DNA of 64,000 bases from Pisolithus tinctorius. Lineage: Eukaryota; Basidiomycota; Agaricomycetes; Boletales; Pisolithaceae. A program made the position numbers and the translations under genes. How positions within the stretch are numbered: the stretch's first letter is position 1; each line of letters opens with the position of its first letter. The DNA lies in the NCBI GenBank assembly GCA_024663395.1, contig JANFAH010000003.1, positions 2,356,001 to 2,420,000 on the forward strand. Reading direction: 5' to 3'. The notes under the pieces are model-generated. The model saw only the letters and a program-made list of their open reading frames with translations, was not told where the DNA came from and did not search any database. Below are positions 58,613 through 64,000 of this stretch, one piece after another.

Positions 58613-59009
58613 GGTCTCACCTGTGTCATATAGGCCGCGTGGTGATGGACACAGCTCTCCTCATCTTTGCTCCAGCAGCGCCCGTTGGTTCTTATTTGCC
58701 GTTTAGTACATTTGCCTGCGTAAATCGTCTTCGTGCTTCCCACTCGTTACACCTCAGTCTGGAAATATCTTCTACACTCCTTTGAATTGATATCCGGCTA
58801 GCGTCTCTTTCATTTCCTTTATCTTACGACCAGGAACCAATCCACGTCTCCAGGACGTTGATTTTCTTGTTTTCCAGTAGTTGCTAACGAAATGAATCGA
58901 TGTTATACCCCTCCCAGTGCTAGTGGTGTGTCCCGACTCAAACAATGACAAACAGATAATGCGAGCGATGACTTTTTGATCTCCACAGGACAAAGCACTT
59001 GACAGCGTC
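58613..59009. other. Intergenic region between septin and importin genes
   Basis: About 400 bp, same strand. Presumed septin 3' UTR and importin promoter. No further signal seen. Confidence 0.4.
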
Positions 59010-62000
59010 ATGGATAGTATACAGGCCCTCCTCTCTGCCCTCGACGTGTTCGCCCGCGCACCAGACAAGGTGTCCCTGGAAAACGCAAATAGTTGGCTTC
59101 AGGACTTTCAGCATTCTGTAAATCCACTTTCGCCCTTGGCCCAGTCTTGCAACAAGGACATCTGACTTCGTCCTCCGTCCCCGTCCTAGCCCGAGGCCTG
59201 GTCGACTTGTAATGTCCTCCTCCTCTCCCCTGATGCCCCTATAGCCGCGAAATTATTCGCTGCCCAAACTTTCCGCTCCAAGGTAGCGTCGGTCACTGTG
59301 CTGTGGCTCCATCCCCCTCTCACCAGACCTAGGTCACCTACGATCTTCACCAAGTCAATGCAGCCAATCTTCTTCCGTTGCGTGACACTCTGATCACAGC
59401 ATTAAACAAGTATCACGTCGGTCCAAAGGCCATAATCACCCAGCTCTGTCTCGCTCTTGCAGGTTTGGCTTTACAGCTCCCTACATGGGACAACGCCGTC
59501 CAAACCATGATCGAGACATTTGGGCCAAACCCGGCCACCGTCCCTGTCCTCTTACAATTTCTTAAAGTTCTACCCGAAGAGTTGACTAGCAACACGAGAA
59601 TACCTGTCACTGTGAGTACTTCAATTACGTTCCATTACCTTCTGACGCCTTCGCGCAGGATGACGAGTACCGTGACAGATCCGCCAAGATTCTCACGGTA
59701 AACTCCAGACAAGTTATTGATCTCTTGTCCATGTACAATAATGCATCTGGTACGCCCACAAACATGTCATGCTTCCCATGACAATACTCAGTCATCGAGT
59801 TGCCATTAGGTGTTACTCCCGCAGTGCAAAACCAGATATTCGAGTGCTTACGCACGTGGACCGTAGCTGGAGAGGTCGATATTAAAACCTTTTGCAAGTC
59901 TTTGCTCTTCGACGGCGTCTTTGAAGCGTTGGCGTCGGATGAACTTTTTGATTCGGCTGTGGACGTTATCTGCGAGCTGATTCACGAGACGCAGGAAGTG
60001 GATGATAACATGTCTGTGATCGAACTCATCGTTCCGCGGATCATTGCCTTGAGACCCAAGCTCGAAGAATGTAAAGATGATCCCGAGAAAATTAGGGGGT
60101 TCGCGCGGATCTTCGCAGAGGCGGGGGAAACATATCGGCTTCTAATCATCCGTCACACTGAGACCTTTTACCCAATTGTCGAAGCTATTGGTCAATGTTC
60201 CGCCTACCCAGATTTGGATATCGTTCCTATTACGTTTCCCTTCTGGATGCGTCTGGCTCAGACTATTGGGAAGAAGGCTTCGGTCGAGCCATTACTATTG
60301 GAAGCGTACAAAGCTCTCACGAATGTCATCATCCGCCATCTCCACTTCCCTCCTGATGCGACTACTATGACGGGTCAAGAAGCAGATAACTTCCGTTCCT
60401 TCAGGCACGTCATGGGCGATACGCTGAAAGACTGTTGTCTCGTCTTAGGTGCAGATGCGTGCCTACTGAACGCGTACGGTCTCGTCACCGTCGCCCTCTC
60501 GCGAGGTGGCTCCGTTTCGTGGCAAGAGATTGAAGCACCGTTGTTCGCTATGCGTTCAATGGGGGCCGAGGTAGACCCATCAGATGACAACACTGTCCCA
60601 AAGATCATGGACCTTATACCATCACTCCCAAGCCATCAAAGGGTTCGGTATGCTGCGTTGCTCATCATATCTCGATATACCGAATGGGTCAATCGCCACC
60701 CCGACTACATATCTTTCCAGTTGCAGTATATTTCTGCAGGATTTGAGGATTCCAATGACGATGTGAATGCCGCGGCAGGTCAAGCCCTAAAACATCTTTG
60801 CCAGGACTGTAAGCAGGTAAGTCGCCCTAGGCTTTATTGAAGTTCACGTTTATCCTCTCTATAGCATCTTACAGACTTCCTTCCAACCCTGCATGCGTTT
60901 TTGAAAACAACTGGACGCAAGTTAGCTCAAGACGATAGACTGCAAGTGTATGAGGCTATTGCATATGTCATCTCTGCCATGCCTATGGAAAAGGCAGCTG
61001 AGTCTCTGAAAACATTCTCCTTGGACATTTTGTCGCAAATCCACACGGCCGCTGGCCAGGTCACCCCCCTAAGTAAACAGGAACTTAAGGACATAGGCCG
61101 TACGTCGTCTGGTTCTGTAATATCCACGTTGATCAACCCCTCCTCCACAGATGGTCTAGAAAATCTGGAAGTCATGTTGCATGTCGTCGGTCCGTTTGGA
61201 GATCATTTACCCGCGGCTTGCCAAAACAGTTGCCGAGAGGCTTGGTCTGTTTTCGATGTCTTTATTGCCAAGTTTGCCTTTGATTATGACACTACGGAAC
61301 GAACAACTCGTGTACTTCGCCCTGCACTGGCGCTCTTTGGCCGATCGGCGCTCCCTATTGCGCCCGCCTTATTGTCACGGATGGTCTCATCTTTTGAGGC
61401 AACTGGATTTTCTGCTTTCTTATGGATTGCAGGAAAGATTGTTGGGAGATTTGGTCGGGAATCCGAACCAGCCCTCCAGCGCTCTTTTCAGGAGTTATTC
61501 GAGCGGTCTACGAACAAGCTGGTTAGCTTACTGCAATCGACAGCGGCTAGAGACATACCAGACGGTCAGTAACACATCTGGTATTGCATATGATGCTGAA
61601 GTCGTCGTTATCGGCAGTTTTGGAAGACTACGTGCAAATGCTTCTGCAACTTGAAGACGTGGTTCCAGATGTTTTCTACCAGTCCTCTGCATTTCCACTG
61701 GCATTTCGGGCGTCGATGGCTACACTTGGCCTTATCCACTCTGACATAACTTTTGCAGCGCTGGATTTGTTCCGAAACATTGTGACCCACGACTGTTTCT
61801 CGTCTGTTCCCCCGAACCCCAAGAATGGTCTCTACGCCGCTGCTATCAAAGCGGTGCTAGAGAAAGAGGGCTTTGATCTCGTTGGCTATTTATTAAGTGG
61901 TTTGGTTGGCGACTTTCCTGAGGATTCTACGTCATGCGTTATCTCCATCCTTCGCTCCCTATCCACGTTACTTCCCTCCCAGATCCTGGTGTGGCTGCCG

Positions 62001-62114
62001 GTGGTTCTGCAGCAATTACCTGCGACAAGCGCACCAAACGAAGCCAAGCAGCAGCTTCTGGTAGATGTGTCCAAGTACGTTGATTCTTACCCCTACATGC
62101 AGGACGTCGACTGA
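59010..62114 (+). CDS. MTR10: Importin-beta family receptor Mtr10/TNPO3
   Basis: Karyopherin that imports SR-type mRNA-binding proteins into the nucleus. About eight exons give roughly 930 aa. The N-terminal HEAT repeats begin MDSIQALLSALDVFARAPDKVSLENANSWLQDFQHSPEAWSTC, with AAKLFAAQTFRSKVTYDL and PRLLLQLCLALAGLALQ-like ITQLCLALAGLALQLPTW. The body includes GETYRLLIIRHTETFYPIVEAI and VRYAALLIISRYTEWVNRHP. The C-terminus has DLFRNIVTHDCF and DFPEDSTSCVISILRSLSTLLPSQILVWLPVVL. A 51-nt stop-free intron is probable after KDIG (61102-61152), making the junction uncertain by 17 residues. The start follows a short leader and matches the family's N-terminus. Confidence 0.9.
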
Positions 62115-62390
62115 AAGCTCTTTCAACAGCGCAGTTGACACCCGGCAATTTGATAAAGTGAAGTACGCAGTTCTTAGTTTTAACCGAGCCTCTAGGAAAG
62201 CTCGAGACCGGCGACGTGTAGCACCACTGAATGAATAAATGATATACGAGACTTGTGTAACTTAGATAGGCTGTTAACATTGCTACGGACCATAGTCCGA
62301 GTTTCCCGATTTGGTGCGACAGACCGGCACTGCCGGTCGAGAACGGAAGGGTTCAAAAGCTGTTTCGCATTTCCTGCTACTCAATCCACG

Positions 62391-63822
62391 ATGCTTCGCT
62401 GCCTTGGTCGGTCCACCGCCTCTAATGGTACGTACACCGAGGAACTTGAAGCTGATATTGTGTTTTAATTTTGACCCTAGCAGGTCTCCGGTCGTTCTCC
62501 ACTTCGACCGCCCGCAGGAGCTATGGTGATACTATCCAGAACTTGCGTATCCACAAAGATACAAAGGTGCTTTGCCAAGGTTTTACTGGCAAAACCGTGA
62601 GCGGACCAACTCATTTTGTGGCCCCGGAAGAGCAATACCTTGACTGAGTGCCGCAATAGGGCACATTCCACTGCAGGGAGGCATTAGCTTACGGTACCAA
62701 AATGGTGGGGGGTGTTTCTCCCAACAAGGCGGGTCAAACTCATCTCGGTCTGCCTGTGTTTGGCTCCGTCCGGGAGGTATGTGTACTTCCTTCGTGGTGA
62801 TGCTTAGGTTGACCCTCCTTGTGTCAGGCCGTCAGAGAAACACAACCCGATGCTACTGTCCTGTATGTCCCACCACCAACAGCCGCAGATGCCATCATAG
62901 AGGCCATTGAGAACGAAATTGGTTTGATTGTTTGTATCACAGAGGGTATTCCACAGGCAGATGAGATAAGGGTGAGACTACTCGCATTTTGCTCCGTTAC
63001 TTGTCCAACATCTCGCCTTGCAGGTGGTGAATGTTCTCGAGAGTCAGTCCAAGTCACGCCTTGTCGGGCCCAATTGCCCTGGTGTTATTAACCCACTGGG
63101 CTGCAAGATGGGTATCCAGCCCGGCCACATACACAAGCCCGGCAAAATAGGTAAGTCTTCCGTTACAAGTAGGGGGAGGCCTGGCCTGAAACACCTCACC
63201 CAGGTATCGTTTCTCGGTCCGGCACGCTGACGTATGAAGCTGTTGCTCAAACAACGGACGTTGGACTCGGACAGTCACTTTGTGTGGGCATTGGCGGTGA
63301 CCCATTCCCTGGCACACGACACATCGACGTTATCAAAGTCTTCCTTGAGGACGACGCCACAGAAGGTAATCAGTTTTAGCTCTTTTTCCATTCATCTCGA
63401 ACGTTGTCGCTGATTCCTCGCCAGGAATTGTCATCATTGGCGAGATCGGTGGTTCCATGGAAGAGGAGGCCGCCGAGTATTTGGAGAAGTACAACAAAAC
63501 ACGCAAGAATCCCAAACCGGTCGTGGGCTTTATTGCTGGTCGGACTGCTCCACCTGGACGTCGTATGGGCCATGCTGGTGCCATCATCTCTGGTGGAAAA
63601 GGTGAGTGGTACGATTATCCTGTGACGGCGTTCTTCTGATCCCTTTCCAGGCGCTGCTACAGATAAAGTAGCCGCACTTGAAAAGGCTGGTGCTATTGTC
63701 ACCGATAGTCCAGCAAAAATTGGTGCAGAAATGCTCAAGGTTTGTTGTTTCCGGCGAAAGCAAAACACACTTACAAATGCTGTTCACCTATACAGGCTAT
63801 GAAAGCGGCTGGTCTCGTATAG
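62391..63822 (+). CDS. LSC1: Succinyl-CoA ligase alpha subunit, mitochondrial
   Basis: TCA-cycle enzyme that makes ATP or GTP from succinyl-CoA in the mitochondrial matrix, as a heterodimer with LSC2. Nine exons (62391-62427, 62484-62596, 62660-62776, 62828-62971, 63024-63150, 63204-63365, 63425-63601, 63651-63739, 63796-63822) give 330 aa. A presequence ([28 protein letters not shown]) precedes the CoA-binding domain ([29 protein letters not shown]) and the ligase domain ([36 protein letters not shown]). The phospho-His is in [14 protein letters not shown]. All phases close, and the protein ends AMKAAGLV. Confidence 0.97.
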
Positions 63823-64000
63823 ATAACGAGTTCCATACACCTTCCTTAGTATACCCAGGTAGATGCATAGATACGTTGGGGTTCTCTTGTTTACATAAGA
63901 CACGTTACCTGTGTACTACGACTATGGACGGGTCGGCGTCCCCGGCTTTGGTGGAGGCAGCAGCCTATTTGTCGCGTGGGTCGTCACTCTCCAGCGTACC
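63823..64000. other. Downstream of LSC1, window edge
   Basis: 178 bp with the LSC1 3' UTR and possibly the 3' end of an incoming gene. Too short to assign. Confidence 0.3.

Overview
This 64 kb window is nuclear DNA of a filamentous basidiomycete, most likely a mushroom-forming agaricomycete. The evidence is gene-dense sequence with very many short introns (about 47-65 nt), fungal-type genes (bifunctional HIS7, Ser33-type PGDH, Pal1, NoxA, a Bck1-type MAPKKK, Cas1-type acetyltransferase) and agaric-style hypothetical proteins. I rebuilt the gene models by hand from splice sites, reading-frame phase and conserved protein motifs. No genome comparison was possible.

Layout. 1-3 kb: the 5' part of RPS16 (minus), then RAD51 (plus). 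3-6.4 kb: a divergent amino-acid pair, SER33-like 3-phosphoglycerate dehydrogenase (minus) and HIS7 (plus), with a Gcn4-type core between them. 6.8-10.4 kb: PAL1 (minus), divergent from a cytochrome-b5-fused delta-8 sphingolipid desaturase (plus). 10.6-16.1 kb: RPL13, a secreted/single-pass membrane protein and two unrecognised proteins. 16.2-21.4 kb: TAF5 and the NADPH oxidase NoxA, both minus. 21.6-26.7 kb: NUP155/NUP170. 26.9-27.7 kb: a RING-CH membrane protein. 27.7-29.5 kb: no gene I can support. 29.5-34 kb: a REXO4-like exonuclease-fold protein that lacks acidic catalytic residues, a helical-repeat/PPR-like protein and the proteasome tether STS1/Cut8. 34.5-39.7 kb: a Cas1-like O-acetyltransferase and a rhomboid protease. 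40.1-43.2 kb: an ankyrin plus dilute-domain protein.

43.5-46.8 kb is a complete PIF/Harbinger DNA transposon. It has perfect 108-bp terminal inverted repeats, a TAA target-site duplication, a Myb/SANT-like ORF and a three-exon DDE transposase. It has landed between the divergent dilute-domain gene and RRP15, 48 bp upstream of the RRP15 start codon. From 46.8 kb onward: RRP15, GID8, a BCK1-like MAPKKK, the zinc protein CZIB/DUF866, mitochondrial ribosomal protein mS35, a small unrecognised protein, a CDC3-class septin, the importin MTR10/TNPO3 and succinyl-CoA ligase alpha (LSC1).

Most genes are single-copy housekeeping genes with no operon-like logic. The exceptions are divergent pairs that may share promoters (SER33/HIS7, PAL1/desaturase and, before the insertion, dilute-domain/RRP15). 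The most notable observations are the apparently young transposon, four inferred GC-AG introns, several microexons (including a 12-nt last exon in NoxA), and the exonuclease-fold protein with substituted catalytic residues. I saw no rRNA, tRNA, CRISPR array or obvious gene cluster for a novel system.
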